A stretch of DNA of 64,000 nucleotides. Origin: Pseudoalteromonas rubra. GTDB lineage: Bacteria > Pseudomonadota > Gammaproteobacteria > Enterobacterales > Alteromonadaceae. How positions within the stretch are numbered: position 1 is the first letter of the stretch; every line of letters starts with the position of its first letter. This document shows positions 27,127-36,679 of the stretch, one piece after another. Where the stretch lies: positions 682,001 to 746,000 of the forward strand of contig NZ_AHCD03000044.1 of the NCBI RefSeq assembly GCF_000238295.3, given 5' to 3'. The position numbers were made by a program, and so were the translations under genes. The notes under the pieces are model-generated. The model was not told where the DNA came from, searched no databases, and was given only the letters and a program-made list of their open reading frames with translations.

Positions 27127-28110
27127 TCACCCTGAGCGCTGGCTATCCACCAGTTGTGCCAGTTCACTGCGGCTGTTTATCCCTATCTTGTCGTAAATTC
27201 GGTATAAATGATTAGACACGGTTGAAGGAGCCACATTCAGCTGCTTGGCAACCTCCTTAAAAGTCAGACCCTTACATACCCATTCAACAATTTGGCTTTC
27301 GCGCTGGCTCAGGGTGTCGAGCGGACCGGGCAGTCTGAGCGTGACCATAAACAGCTCACCAAGCGCACGAAACGAAACCGCCAGATTATTAACCTCCACG
27401 GTGGTTTGGTCTTTGCCTATCGCAAAGGGCAGGGTGACACCAGTACGATTGGGAAAATACTCATTCATTAACGCGACAAAGCGCGGCTGCGCTTGGTGGA
27501 AACACCCGTTACTGTCGCAAATAGCAGACGTAGCCTGATCCTGGGTTTGTTGCAGCGCACTGCCAACTCGCAAGTGCAGAAAAAAGGCGTGAGAGACGGC
27601 GTTGACCAGGTGAAATACCAGTCGCTCCTGTAACTGGCGTTCCTGCTCGGTAAAAACATGTTGGCGGTCTAAGCGATATAAACTGATCAATGAATACAGG
27701 CCATTGCCCTGATCAAAATGACCCGCAGCCAAAATGCGTTCAATGCCATAGGGTTTAAACAGTTTTTGATATAATTCGGACTGATAAAAGGCATCATCGG
27801 CGAAGACATCCTGCATATTGACCGGTTTGCCGAGGTTATTGATCACCGCCTCTTTTATCGGATTAATGGCTAGTGTTTGTTGCAAATGGTGGGCATATTG
27901 TTCGTCTAAACCAAGATGACAAACATAATGAAAGTGAATATCTGCGCTGTTGCCGCTGCCCCAAAATGCCGCATCAAAGTCAATGATCCGGGATAGCTGC
28001 CCTAAAGCCCATACACGATACTCATTGGGTGGTATGCGTGCGGCTTCACGGTAAAGTGTGCTGATGAAAGCTTCTGTGCTTTTTTCTGCGTTGGTTTTTT
28101 GTGTTGTCAT
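27127..28110 (-). CDS. LuxR-family transcriptional regulator
   Basis: The 327-residue protein has a C-terminal LuxR/FixJ HTH (residues about 258-318): LSQRESQIVEWVCKGLTFKE, then VAKQLNVAPSTVSNHLYRIY, complete with the recognition helix. The N-terminal 240 residues are a soluble domain, perhaps GAF-like, with no receiver Asp and no acyl-homoserine-lactone signature that I can see. It therefore probably senses a small ligand directly. It stands alone; a 300-nt spacer separates it from the ceramidase gene on the same strand. Confidence 0.82.
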   Translation of the reverse strand: MTTQKTNAEKSTEAFISTLYREAARIPPNEYRVWALGQLSRIIDFDAAFWGSGNSADIHFHYVCHLGLDEQYAHHLQQTLAINPIKEAVINNLGKPVNMQDVFADDAFYQSELYQKLFKPYGIERILAAGHFDQGNGLYSLISLYRLDRQHVFTEQERQLQERLVFHLVNAVSHAFFLHLRVGSALQQTQDQATSAICDSNGCFHQAQPRFVALMNEYFPNRTGVTLPFAIGKDQTTVEVNNLAVSFRALGELFMVTLRLPGPLDTLSQRESQIVEWVCKGLTFKEVAKQLNVAPSTVSNHLYRIYDKIGINSRSELAQLVDSQRSG

Positions 28111-28377
28111 AGTGGTTTTTAGTCATTTAGATTAAGCACTGAGGTGTGATTGTTTTGCGTCAGGTTTTTCCAAATAGAGTAAACATTCAAGTTTTTAGTT
28201 TGATGATAGGGGGAACAAGAAATTTTGTATATCCGATGTTGTCATGAATTAACGATGTAAAACTGGGTGAGTTCAGGTTGGGTATACTGGCGATGGAGCG
28301 AAGATGCTGGGAAAGTCAGATCAGACGGGTGTTTTGATGAAGGTTATTGAATTTGACAAAAGCGTTGGTTTGCAAAG
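28111..28377. other. Non-coding gap upstream of the LuxR regulator
   Basis: About 270 AT-rich bases without a coding frame. It must hold the LuxR-gene promoter (minus strand). I see no clear repeats or operator here. Confidence 0.5.
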
Positions 28378-28396
28378 GGCCATGTAAAACATGGCC
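28378..28396 (-). terminator. Hairpin downstream of the ceramidase gene
   Basis: GGCCATGT (28378-28385) pairs with ACATGGCC (28389-28396) around AAA, a few bases after the ceramidase stop on the minus strand. The T-run is poor (CTTTGC), so termination strength is uncertain. Confidence 0.5.
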
Positions 28397-28411
28397 GGGC
28401 AATAAACAAAA

Positions 28412-30526
28412 TTAGTTCACTGTAAATGAGCGACTCTGCCCTGAGTAACTGCGTATCTTGCCGCCCCAACCGCTTTTCCAGTGACCTGTGTGCTTGATAC
28501 GGTAGGTGCCTCTGGGCATATCCGGGTTGATAGTCCATTCCAACTGAGCAAATGAGCAGGCCATACAGTCAGCGGCGGTATCGCGGATCCAGGTGAACTT
28601 AGTGCTCAGGTCATTATCAGTTAAGACAGTTGACCAGCCACCGTTTTCATATCGCTGTACCTCCATAAAACTCGACATCGTTTTAAAGTTATTCTGAGGA
28701 TGGCCAGAGCGAAACTTCACCTTAACCGTATTACCACGCACGTAGCTGCTGTTGGCATCGCTCCAGGTTTGCCCGAAGGACTCCCACAACCGCTTGTCAT
28801 CATAAACTACACCAATGGCATAAACTTTTTGTTTATTTGACCAGTCCAGCGGGCTTGGGCCTGTGTCCAGGTTATCGTCGTGTACCAAAGCATTGGCAAG
28901 CCCGCTAAAAATTTGCCGATAGGCTGCCAGGCTGTACTGACCAAACAGGGTATGTGCGCCTTCGTAATACTGGATCTGATATTCCTCTTTGGTTGTGATA
29001 TACCCGCCATAAGCATTCGCCAGCCCGGCAAAGACCACAGTGGTGATGCCACGAGGGGCAAGTGCTGTCTGTAAATCGTTCCGCAGGCGGCGTGCTGCCA
29101 TGGTGGTCATTTCTCCCGGAATACCCACAAGGGCTATATTACCAATCTGAAAGAGCTGGAAGGGTAGGGTATCTGTATACAGGTGTGCGCCGGAGCCCAA
29201 TTTTGTGGGTAAAAAGGTGGGTTTAGGATACTGACATGCCTCATGGGTTTTGCTGCCCAGCACGTTTTTATCAAAGCCGAGCAGGCCAGCAAAATCATTA
29301 ATGAACTTAAACGCACCGCCAACAGCACCTATTACTGTACTACGATCCCAGCTTGATCCTTCATTGTCTTGTGTCATGCCTTCAAATACACCCGACTGGC
29401 CAGACGGGCCGTCATAGGTTGCTCCGGCTGTCATTGAAAATCCAATGGCACCCTCACATAGTCGTTGATCGCCATTTCCCGTGTATTGACCCAAAACGTT
29501 TAACCCTGGCAGTTTTACGTACTGAAAACGTACCTCCAATGCGCCACTGAGTGCGTCTGTTGCATTGTTATAAAGGCTCAGCGCTTTGCTGTATTGCTTG
29601 TTTGCTGATAGCGCGACGTTTGCTTCATTGTTACCTTTGCCTGCACAGCCATCTTCCGGTCCACATACATTGGGCGAAACATCCCCTTCTTCGCTGTTTG
29701 CGAAGGCAGCGACAAACTGACCCGAAAGTGGCCAGTTCGCCCCTTTGTGCTTTTCAAACAGCTGGGCAGCAACCCCTTTGTTGTCTCCGGTAATAAGGCG
29801 CTGACTCTGGTTGCTCGACACATTGTGTACGCCAAACCAGTTGATCATGCCAATCTCCTGGCCATTGCTCTTCACCAGCTTTAGCAAGGTCATGGTTTCA
29901 TTTATCTGAGTGTCATAGTCATCGGCATCCGGGTTTTGGTTGTATGCAGTCAAATTACGGTTAACCGCCGCACCAGACAATTGCCCCTGATTGATGTGGA
30001 TACTGCCCAAGCCTCGGCTCAGATAGGCGTTACGAATAGACTGGTATATCCCGTTGACTATGGTGTTGTAATTGTCTTCGTCATAACCCAGCGCACTCAT
30101 ATTAAGCATGATGTTGTGATCATAACCACCCGGTCCCACATGAACATGAGTTGCGCTAAGCATCACATTGTTTTGGTTAAAAAGTGGTGCAATCAGCGGG
30201 TCACTGGCAATTTTCTTGAGTACGCCCTGATGGACTCCTTGCGTAATGCTTTGCAGGTCTGCACTGACAAAGGTGACAAGTTGATTGGAGTTTGGTTTAC
30301 CAATTACAAATGCACGAGACCAGAGGCGTGTGTGTATCCCTTTGGTGGTCTGCCCAACATCGCCATACCCTACCATGCCCCGATCGGCGGCCGGGCCGGT
30401 AATATCATAGATCCCGGAGCCAATGATCCAGTCACTATTTGCTTTTATGCCCAGGCTAACAAGTAATAGCGCTAAGCCACTGAATTTAATCAGCCAGGTT
30501 TTATATCTTGCGTGTAAAGTAGTCAT
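28412..30526 (-). CDS. Secreted neutral ceramidase
   Basis: The ATG at 30526, eight nt after GGGGGA, gives 704 residues; the frame extends to 30571 without such a site. A signal peptide covers about 1-29 (ending GIKAN). The mature protein opens WIIGSGIYDITGPAAD, as neutral ceramidases do. The nucleophile hexapeptide GDVSPN puts the catalytic Ser at 284. Zinc ligands are probably His 127 or 129 (ATHVHVGPGG) and His 234 (WFGVHNVS). The C-terminal Ig-like domain (about 560-704) is present, so the protein is full length. The enzyme cleaves the amide bond of ceramide to sphingosine and fatty acid. In a marine bacterium it may attack eukaryotic lipids, which is inference. Confidence 0.92.
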   Translation of the reverse strand: MTTLHARYKTWLIKFSGLALLLVSLGIKANSDWIIGSGIYDITGPAADRGMVGYGDVGQTTKGIHTRLWSRAFVIGKPNSNQLVTFVSADLQSITQGVHQGVLKKIASDPLIAPLFNQNNVMLSATHVHVGPGGYDHNIMLNMSALGYDEDNYNTIVNGIYQSIRNAYLSRGLGSIHINQGQLSGAAVNRNLTAYNQNPDADDYDTQINETMTLLKLVKSNGQEIGMINWFGVHNVSSNQSQRLITGDNKGVAAQLFEKHKGANWPLSGQFVAAFANSEEGDVSPNVCGPEDGCAGKGNNEANVALSANKQYSKALSLYNNATDALSGALEVRFQYVKLPGLNVLGQYTGNGDQRLCEGAIGFSMTAGATYDGPSGQSGVFEGMTQDNEGSSWDRSTVIGAVGGAFKFINDFAGLLGFDKNVLGSKTHEACQYPKPTFLPTKLGSGAHLYTDTLPFQLFQIGNIALVGIPGEMTTMAARRLRNDLQTALAPRGITTVVFAGLANAYGGYITTKEEYQIQYYEGAHTLFGQYSLAAYRQIFSGLANALVHDDNLDTGPSPLDWSNKQKVYAIGVVYDDKRLWESFGQTWSDANSSYVRGNTVKVKFRSGHPQNNFKTMSSFMEVQRYENGGWSTVLTDNDLSTKFTWIRDTAADCMACSFAQLEWTINPDMPRGTYRIKHTGHWKSGWGGKIRSYSGQSRSFTVN

Positions 30527-30811
30527 ACTAATCCCCCAGCCATACCAGGCAGCACGGCTGTTTTCGTTCATTGTTTAGGATAAGTACCCATATAAAATGG
30601 GTGCATTTGATACTCGCGAGATCGAGGGGCTATTAAATCTTGGTTAGCAATGTAACGAAATAGTAATATTAGCCTAACAAGTTGATTTGCTGCCTGAACG
30701 CGCAGCGACAAGTTTTTCGCAGGACAGGGCACGATTTGGTTGCGCATAAGGTTTTATCTGTCAGCGATGGAAAACCGGCGGATTTGAATGTGCTGTTGTT
30801 ACATTAGGTGT
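30527..30811. other. Non-coding gap upstream of the ceramidase gene
   Basis: About 285 bases ahead of the ceramidase start, followed by repeat copy 2. The first 100 bases are AT-rich and probably hold its promoter. I see no gene here. Confidence 0.5.
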
Positions 30812-30978
30812 ATTATACCAATTTCACTTAATACCTGGTCTATTTGAAGGAGCAAATAGGACGCTAACAGCGTTAAAAATTTCTTATTTAGAACAACTAA
30901 ATAGCAAAATTTTTGCCTTGTTATCGACCCTATTTTCTCGCCTCAAAATAGACCACTTAATTAAGCAAATTGGTATTA
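30812..30978. repeat. 167-nt palindromic intergenic repeat, copy 2
   Basis: Same length and orientation as 14114-14280, with two substitutions (G to A in ACGGCG, T to C in AGATCAC). Terminal inverted ends ATACCAATTT and AAATTGGTAT are intact. It lies in the intergenic space between the ceramidase and VOC genes, 16.7 kb from copy 1, and is not associated with any transposase. Confidence 0.85.
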
Positions 30979-31153
30979 GTGTGTATCAAAGACCGCTGGT
31001 GGAGCGGCTATTACCACGAAAATCATGTAGGCAGCCAGAGCCCGGAGAGTGATAGACATAAAATAGCGAGCACTTCTTAGGTGCTTAATATATGCAAGGC
31101 AAAGCAGCAGAGCCGCATGGCGCGACTTGCTGACTTTACTTAGTGATCTGGTT

Positions 31154-31567
31154 TTATCTTTGTACCAAACTAAACCAGTTTCCGGAGTTGTCCAGACCCA
31201 TGGCTTCCACGCCATATAATTGCTCTGTTGGCGGCTGAATGAATTCCACGCCTTTGGCGACAAGCTCTTCGTATGTTTGCTGGCAATTTTCCGTTTCGAA
31301 AACGCCCGCGCCGAATGCGCCTTCTGCAATTAAACTACGTATTTTTTCGGCAGCCTCTTTGTTAAACATGGGCCCTTCTTTTGGCTCTGCTAATACCAGT
31401 TGGAGCTGTGAATTCGATTTCGGATAGACAGTTAACCACCGGAAACCGCCTTCTACTTTCATATCATCACCGATTTCGAAACCAAGCTTATTTTTATAAA
31501 AATCAAGCGCCTCGTCCTGATTTAGTACATATATTGTGGCATGCGCTATGGATGTGATCATCTTCAT
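31154..31567 (-). CDS. VOC-family (glyoxalase/bleomycin-resistance-like) protein
   Basis: The 137-residue protein has the two beta-alpha-beta-beta-beta modules of the vicinal-oxygen-chelate fold: AHATIYVLNQDEALDFYKNKLGFEIGDDM near the start and GAGVFETENCQQTYEELVAKGVEFIQPP in the second half. The likely metal ligands are His near residue 8 and Glu near 126 to 130 in the YGVEAMGLDNSGNWFSL end. The substrate is unknown. It lies 66 nt downstream of an AraC-type regulator on the same strand and is probably controlled by it. Confidence 0.82.
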   Translation of the reverse strand: MKMITSIAHATIYVLNQDEALDFYKNKLGFEIGDDMKVEGGFRWLTVYPKSNSQLQLVLAEPKEGPMFNKEAAEKIRSLIAEGAFGAGVFETENCQQTYEELVAKGVEFIQPPTEQLYGVEAMGLDNSGNWFSLVQR

Positions 31568-31633
31568 ATTCCTTGTTGTGAGTTCACCTTTATTGTATAG
31601 ATAAAATCCAGTAAAGGTTTCTCCAATATTGCG

Positions 31634-32044
31634 CTATTTGCCTAAAAAGTGACGAGCATAACAGGCCGGTATGGCCTGAGCGGGAAAGCAAAATGGCTCA
31701 GCCGACAAGGCCCAGAGTTTGCGTCGATATAAAGTCGGTGCCATGCCTGTTTGCTTTAAAAATAAAGAAGAAAAGCTACCAAGACTTGAATAACCCACAT
31801 GCTCACAAACCTCTGAGACACTGTGGTTTTCGGTAATCAGCAGTTTCTTTGCGTGTGCTACTCTGAGCCGGATCAAAAATTCATTGGGCGTTTCGCCATA
31901 AGTGTCCTTGAAAACCCGTAAAAAATGGTAGGGAGAGATATGCGCGTGCTGTGCCATATCTGAAAGGCTCAGTGCATTGTAGAAGTTGTCGGCAATGTGA
32001 TCCCTGCCAGCTTTCACTTTTTTTAATTTGTTGTTTGTGGCCAT
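31634..32044 (-). CDS. Short AraC-family regulator
   Basis: At 136 residues this is little more than the DNA-binding domain: two HTH motifs (ALSLSDMAQHAHISPYHFLR, and SVSEVCEHVGYSSLGSFSSLF) with the family signature FKDTYGETPNEFLIRLRVAHAKKLL between. The N-terminal ligand-binding domain of full AraC proteins is missing, as in stand-alone regulators such as MarA/SoxS. It precedes a VOC protein gene; AraC-VOC pairs are common. The C-terminal 25 residues beyond the domain have no recognisable motif. Confidence 0.85.
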   Translation of the reverse strand: MATNNKLKKVKAGRDHIADNFYNALSLSDMAQHAHISPYHFLRVFKDTYGETPNEFLIRLRVAHAKKLLITENHSVSEVCEHVGYSSLGSFSSLFLKQTGMAPTLYRRKLWALSAEPFCFPAQAIPACYARHFLGK

Positions 32045-32374
32045 AACATTTAACGCTTATTCCCTGTAAAAATGACGGGCGTACTGGCATTACTTCAGGC
32101 CTGTTAACGCTTTCAACAGCCCTATATACGCATCATTCATTGCGATAACGAAGCAAATAAATTACCACTGCTAAACCCCTTACTCAAGCACAACCAGATT
32201 AGAAAGGCGACCTATAGAATAAACGAAAATTATGTCACTCATTCTGAAGAAAAGCCGACTTATATAGCTTAACAAATTTCAACGCTCCTTAATTGCAGGC
32301 TAATTCATTACTCAATGGCGACTACCAACCTTCATTCAAAGCATTGAGGTTGGTAGCCGACGCGGATTAAAGTG
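32045..32374. other. Non-coding gap with a hairpin after the FN3 protein gene
   Basis: A 330-nt AT-rich gap between two minus-strand genes. CTACCAACCT (32322-32331) pairs with AGGTTGGTAG (32347-32356) just after the FN3 gene stop, a probable terminator with no T-run. The rest should hold the AraC gene promoter. No open frame of note is visible. Confidence 0.5.
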
Positions 32375-33508
32375 TTAGTTACTTACAACGTTAGATGCAG
32401 GTGATGCGTTGTAGCAAATGCCACTTTGCGTACACGCTTTGACGCGATATTGCCTGTTGCCTGACCCTAAGTTTGACCAGGAGATACTGGACGTGTTTGG
32501 TGCGTTGTAGAACCGGTAGTCAGTCCAGTTATTGTTGTTGTACTTGATTGAAAGTACATACTGATAGGCACCGGGTACATCGTTCCAATCCACAATGATT
32601 GTATTGCCACTTAATCTGGCGTAAGGCGCGTTGGGCGTACCCAAACCTGAGCTCACTGTAACTGTGTTTGAGATCTGCGAAGGTTGAGAGCAGCCATAGC
32701 TATTACAAGCGACGACGCGATAACGACGATTACCATCATTTAAGTTTTGCCAACTCATGTAGGACGCTGAAGCCGGACTTGGAATATATTGATAATCTGT
32801 CCAGCTATTGTTGTTATATTGAATGGCCACTTTGTAAGTTGCACCGCTGACAGGTTCCCAGTTCACATTCACGCTGTTACCGGAGGCCGAGGCATTGATC
32901 CAGCCTGGCGCATCAGGCACGCCGGGCACTTCATATTCATAATCAACGCCGATGGTGTATTCGAAATACATATAGTCTTCGCACTCAGCCGGGTTTCTAT
33001 TAGCACATCGTAAATTCACACTGTTGCTCAGCTGTGCCTTCAGGGTGAATGACAGATTATCTAAGCGAGTACCATTAAAAGGCAGGTTAACTGTCGAAGA
33101 TCCTAATGAGTTTGCACCGTATGCCGACATAATGGCTTTTACCTGACCCGTTAGCGGATTAGGTAAATAGGGAGAAGATGCGCTAACTGTGAGAATATAA
33201 TCGCCCAGCAGCAGGCCCCGGGTCAGTACTTGTCTATCCGCATAGGCAGTAAAACTCGCGCGAATATTGGTGATGGTCGCATTGTTTGGGACTTCACAGC
33301 TCTCAGCGCCAAAGACAGAATACTTGGCGGTTGTCACGTAGTCATTGTTGTCCCAACTCATAGGCGGCGCGCCAGGTTGGGTTCTGGATATTTCACAATA
33401 TCCACTTTGCGTCGCTGCGGTGGCAGAGAAAGCGGGGAGAAGTCCGAGTGTCAGCGTGGCGCTCACACATAACGCTGAAGCACAGCTTGGTAATAACTTA
33501 GAGATCAT
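32375..33508 (-). CDS. Secreted protein with two fibronectin type III-like repeats
   Basis: The ATG at 33508 follows AGGAAAG and starts a standard signal peptide (to about residue 33, ending SATAA); the frame extends to 33601 with no ribosome-binding site. The protein has 377 residues. The first 195 form a Cys-containing domain that I do not recognise. Two FN3-like repeats follow (about 198-290 and 292-377), each with a YNNNxWTDY strand and a SWxNLxxGNRxYRVxAC strand. FN3 repeats in secreted bacterial proteins usually mediate carbohydrate or surface binding; no catalytic motif is seen. Confidence 0.7.
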   Translation of the reverse strand: MISKLLPSCASALCVSATLTLGLLPAFSATAATQSGYCEISRTQPGAPPMSWDNNDYVTTAKYSVFGAESCEVPNNATITNIRASFTAYADRQVLTRGLLLGDYILTVSASSPYLPNPLTGQVKAIMSAYGANSLGSSTVNLPFNGTRLDNLSFTLKAQLSNSVNLRCANRNPAECEDYMYFEYTIGVDYEYEVPGVPDAPGWINASASGNSVNVNWEPVSGATYKVAIQYNNNSWTDYQYIPSPASASYMSWQNLNDGNRRYRVVACNSYGCSQPSQISNTVTVSSGLGTPNAPYARLSGNTIIVDWNDVPGAYQYVLSIKYNNNNWTDYRFYNAPNTSSISWSNLGSGNRQYRVKACTQSGICYNASPASNVVSN

Positions 33509-33781
33509 ACTTACTTTCCTTTTATAGTCTGTCCTAAAAAATGTGAGGCTGGCACATCTTGCCAGCCATGAGAAAGGTGCACTTTTAATTACAAAGGCCA
33601 TTTGATGTTATATTAAAATATTCATCAGGGAATTGATTTAGTCGGCATTCCGGATGCAAATTTTCGACGTTGATAAGCCTTGAATGTTTAGTACAAACAG
33701 ACAAAAAGCACGCAGTTATTACTTTCTTGCAAGTCTGTATCAATATTGAGACAGTTGACCTATTCAACAAACAGACAAGGA

Positions 33782-34255
33782 ATGATGACATTGGAATTTT
33801 GTTTTCTTGCCGAACGACCGGAGTTGACGGCGCTGGTTGCTCACTGGTATTTCAACGAGTGGGGGGCGTTGGCACCTGGCGCTACAGTCAACTCGTTTGA
33901 AGATAAGCTCGCAGGGTATCTGCAAAAAGATGCTATCCCACTGGCGTTGCTGGCAATGCAGGCAAACAAACCTGTTGGCGTTGCTCACCTGCGCTTTCAC
34001 GAAATGACCATTTACCCGGATAAAACGCATTGGCTGGGAGGTGTGTATGTCGCACCTCACGCAAGAGGTGAGCAGGTCGCTTCTGTATTGGTACAAAGAA
34101 TCGAGCAGTTGGCTCAGTCTTTTGGTGTTCGGGAACTACACTTACAAACCGAACAACAAGACGGTGGGCTTTACCAGCGTTTAGGCTGGCAGGCACAGGA
34201 GCGAGTGAATTATCGTGGCGTGGATGTGGTTGTAATGAGCAAGTCGCTATCCTGA
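33782..34255 (+). CDS. GNAT family N-acetyltransferase
   Basis: From the ATG at 33782 the protein has 157 residues. Motif A is PHARGEQVASVLVQRIEQ (R-G-x-x-V-A pattern), preceded by LGGVYVAP, with the closing strand LHLQTEQQDGGLYQRLGWQ. The LYQRLGW end is typical of the family. The substrate is unknown. The ATG is adjacent to AAGGA, and a second ATG follows at 33785, so the exact start is uncertain. It is divergent from the FN3 protein gene with about 270 nt between. Confidence 0.75.
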   Translation: MMTLEFCFLAERPELTALVAHWYFNEWGALAPGATVNSFEDKLAGYLQKDAIPLALLAMQANKPVGVAHLRFHEMTIYPDKTHWLGGVYVAPHARGEQVASVLVQRIEQLAQSFGVRELHLQTEQQDGGLYQRLGWQAQERVNYRGVDVVVMSKSLS

Positions 34256-34361
34256 TTTGAGCCCGCTGGTGTATGCGGTTTCTTTGCTTAACATGACACT
34301 CGTTTTCGATGTGAAAACTCTGAGTGCCATGATGCATTTAACCCTGATATTACCCTCAGCG

Positions 34362-35483
34362 TTAATCGATTAGCTTATCCAGCTTGATAAAAAAGTCATT
34401 AAAGGTTGTCGACATGTCTTCTGAATGTGCTTGTATCTGTTGTAAATCGTCCTTTGCTCCGTCGAGGGTTTCGCGAATTGTCCGCTCCTGCGCATCGCTG
34501 AACCCAAAGGTTAGCATTGACTCCTCGATATCAAAGATAAGTCGTTCAATCAGCTCCTGACACGATTCATTATAGTGCTTAAAAATGTGCTCGATACTTT
34601 CTAAATCTTTGCTGGCAATCTGGCTAAGCTCCTTAAGGCCCTGGTTTTTTGCCTGAATAGCCTGAACATTGCTCTCCAGACTTTTTAGTCTGGCATTCGC
34701 CCCTCTGACGACCAGAGCCAGAATGTCATTGAAGCGCCCATATTTCTCTTCGTCGTCTGTGGGCATATTTTTAACCAGCAAGGAGCAATAGGCGCTGTTA
34801 AAGAAGCTTCGCTTTTCAATATTGATAACGGTTTTGCTCTCGCGGCCTTTTTTTAATAATTCGCGCTCAAGCGGGTTAATTACGCCAAAGTTGCTAAAAT
34901 CTCGAAACTCTCCCAGTAACCCGAGCTGCACGGACGCTTTCAGGTTAAGGTTTTGACACAGCGACAGGATGGCCGTAGAGAGTTCTGAGAGCGTGTTGCA
35001 CCGATATGTATTTTCAATAAACTCTAGGCACAGTCCCAGCTCGCTGCAACTGGTAATGGCGGTCATTGTGACTTCTTCAGCGGCTTCGCAGTTTACTTTC
35101 AAAGTGTCTATTTCATTGCTGTACTTCACCAGGCGCTCGATTCTGAAAGCCAGCTCGTCTGCATCAAATGGCTTGGTGATGTAATCATCACCACCCGCCT
35201 TAAAGCCTTCCAGTTTGTCGTCAATACAGTCTTTGGATGACACAAATAAAACCGGGGTATCGTTATGACTTGAAGCCTTGCGAATTGCCTGACAAACCTC
35301 GTAGCCGTTCATTCCCGGCATAACGACATCCAGTAAAACAGCATCGTACTTTCGTTCACTGAACAGTGTCAGTGCATCTTCCCCATTAAATGCCGAAAAG
35401 TAGCTATGTGTTTCGCCCAGCATGGTCATTGCGATGTCATGGTTTACCTCATCATCGTCCACCAATAAAATTGAGTAAGGCAT
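34362..35483 (-). CDS. Response regulator with uncharacterised C-terminal domain
   Basis: The 373-residue protein has an N-terminal receiver domain (about 3-120): SILLVDDDEVNHDIA, phospho-acceptor Asp in LLDVVMPGMNGYEV (about residue 52), and TKPFDAD. The remaining 250 residues are largely helical with no HTH, GGDEF, EAL or HD-GYP motif; a region about 130-230 may be GAF-like. The output is unknown. It lies 17 nt downstream of an HD-GYP regulator on the same strand, and both are divergent from a large hybrid kinase with an Hpt domain, which would be their phosphodonor. Confidence 0.8.
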   Translation of the reverse strand: MPYSILLVDDDEVNHDIAMTMLGETHSYFSAFNGEDALTLFSERKYDAVLLDVVMPGMNGYEVCQAIRKASSHNDTPVLFVSSKDCIDDKLEGFKAGGDDYITKPFDADELAFRIERLVKYSNEIDTLKVNCEAAEEVTMTAITSCSELGLCLEFIENTYRCNTLSELSTAILSLCQNLNLKASVQLGLLGEFRDFSNFGVINPLERELLKKGRESKTVINIEKRSFFNSAYCSLLVKNMPTDDEEKYGRFNDILALVVRGANARLKSLESNVQAIQAKNQGLKELSQIASKDLESIEHIFKHYNESCQELIERLIFDIEESMLTFGFSDAQERTIRETLDGAKDDLQQIQAHSEDMSTTFNDFFIKLDKLID

Positions 35484-35500
35484 AAGTCCCCCGTTCGATC

Positions 35501-36580
35501 TTAGTCCCGGTATTGTTGAGAAATCTTAAAAAATGCGCTTTCTTGTGCCAGAAATTCATCTAATAGTTCGGGGTCAAAATGACTACCACGGCCTTCTTTC
35601 ATAATCGCAATTGCGTCGCTGTGTTCCATGGCATCTTTATAAACTCGTCGACTGATGAGCGCATCATAAACATCGGCAATGGCCATCAGTCTGGCACTGA
35701 GTGGGATATCTTCTCCCTTGAGCCCTTCGGGGTAACCTGAGCCATCCCATTTTTCATGGTGATAATGAGAAATCTCTTTTGCTGTTTGTAAAAAGCTGTC
35801 TGTCTGGCCCAGCGCTGACTCGGCCGTTTCGATAGCATTACGGCCAAACACGGTATGGCTTTTCATAATCTCAAACTCTTCTGCTGTAAGCCGGGCTGGT
35901 TTGAGTAGTACATTGTCCGGTATGCCTACTTTGCCAATATCATGCAATGGCGCAGATTTGTAATAAATATTGATGACTTCGGGGGTCAGTATCTGCTTAT
36001 ACTTTTCTTTGCCACTGAGTATGGTGGCGAGCAACTTGACATAAAGCTGTGTACGACGAATATGATTACCGGTTTCCTGATCCCGGGTTTCTGCAAGGCT
36101 TGCCATTGCCTGAATGGTGACGTCCTGCAGCTGCGACATTTGCTCGGTCCGTTTCTGGACCTCTTCTTCTAAGTAATTGTTTTTGTCTTTAAGAATATCT
36201 TTCGATTCTTTGTTTAGCAGATGCGTATTTAGGCGAGCCAACAGGATGGGGGGGCTAATTGGCTTGTTGATATAATCACATGCACCCAGCATAAAGCCCT
36301 TTTCTTCATCTGAGACGCTGGTTTTTGCGGTCAGGAAGATGACCGGAATTTCACAGTGAGACTCATGTGACTTCAGATATTTGATGACATCGTAGCCATT
36401 CATTTGTGGCATCACAACGTCCAGCAAAATAATATCTATCTGGTTGTTCTCAACAAGATTAATAGCGGCTTCACCACTTTTTACTGCCAATACACGATAT
36501 TTGTCTTTGATAATTTCCGCCATGAAAGCCAGGTTCTCTTTCACATCATCTACTACCAGCACGGTCTTTAGTTCTTCCAT
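35501..36580 (-). CDS. Response regulator with HD-GYP c-di-GMP phosphodiesterase domain
   Basis: From the ATG at 36580 (after AGAGG) the protein has 359 residues; a longer frame reaches 36613. The receiver (about 5-120) has VLVVDDVKENLAF and LLDVVMPQMNGYDV. After a coiled-coil linker, the HD-GYP domain (about 160-350) shows RDQETGNHIRRTQLY, HDIGKVGIPDNVLLK, the ExxxxHxxxG-type MKSHTVFGRN, HHEKWDGSGYP and ADVYDAL. All metal-binding His/Asp positions expected of RpfG-type enzymes appear present. It should degrade cyclic di-GMP when phosphorylated. The downstream regulator and divergent Hpt kinase complete a phosphorelay. Confidence 0.9.
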   Translation of the reverse strand: MEELKTVLVVDDVKENLAFMAEIIKDKYRVLAVKSGEAAINLVENNQIDIILLDVVMPQMNGYDVIKYLKSHESHCEIPVIFLTAKTSVSDEEKGFMLGACDYINKPISPPILLARLNTHLLNKESKDILKDKNNYLEEEVQKRTEQMSQLQDVTIQAMASLAETRDQETGNHIRRTQLYVKLLATILSGKEKYKQILTPEVINIYYKSAPLHDIGKVGIPDNVLLKPARLTAEEFEIMKSHTVFGRNAIETAESALGQTDSFLQTAKEISHYHHEKWDGSGYPEGLKGEDIPLSARLMAIADVYDALISRRVYKDAMEHSDAIAIMKEGRGSHFDPELLDEFLAQESAFFKISQQYRD

Positions 36581-36599
36581 AGCCTCTGTTACCACTATG

Positions 36600-36623
36600 T
36601 TGCACGATTGCACGATTGCACGA
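36600..36623. repeat. Three tandem copies of TTGCACGA
   Basis: The 8-bp unit TTGCACGA is repeated three times without mismatch (36600-36607, 36608-36615, 36616-36623) in the 99-nt gap between the HD-GYP regulator and the divergent hybrid kinase. It overlaps the region where both promoters should lie. Confidence 0.6.
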
Positions 36624-36679
36624 CGTACTCAGAAATATAGGTCTATTATTAGTGAAACGCCAAATAGGGATTGAGTGTA

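Noticed and set aside
29936..30466. A 176-residue plus-strand frame antisense to the ceramidase gene
   Set aside because: Ceramidase motifs are full and continuous on the minus strand; this is a shadow frame.
30976..31329. A minus-strand 117-residue frame ending at the repeat copy 2 border
   Set aside because: It overlaps the VOC gene in another frame and has no family features; its hydrophobic end is likely chance.
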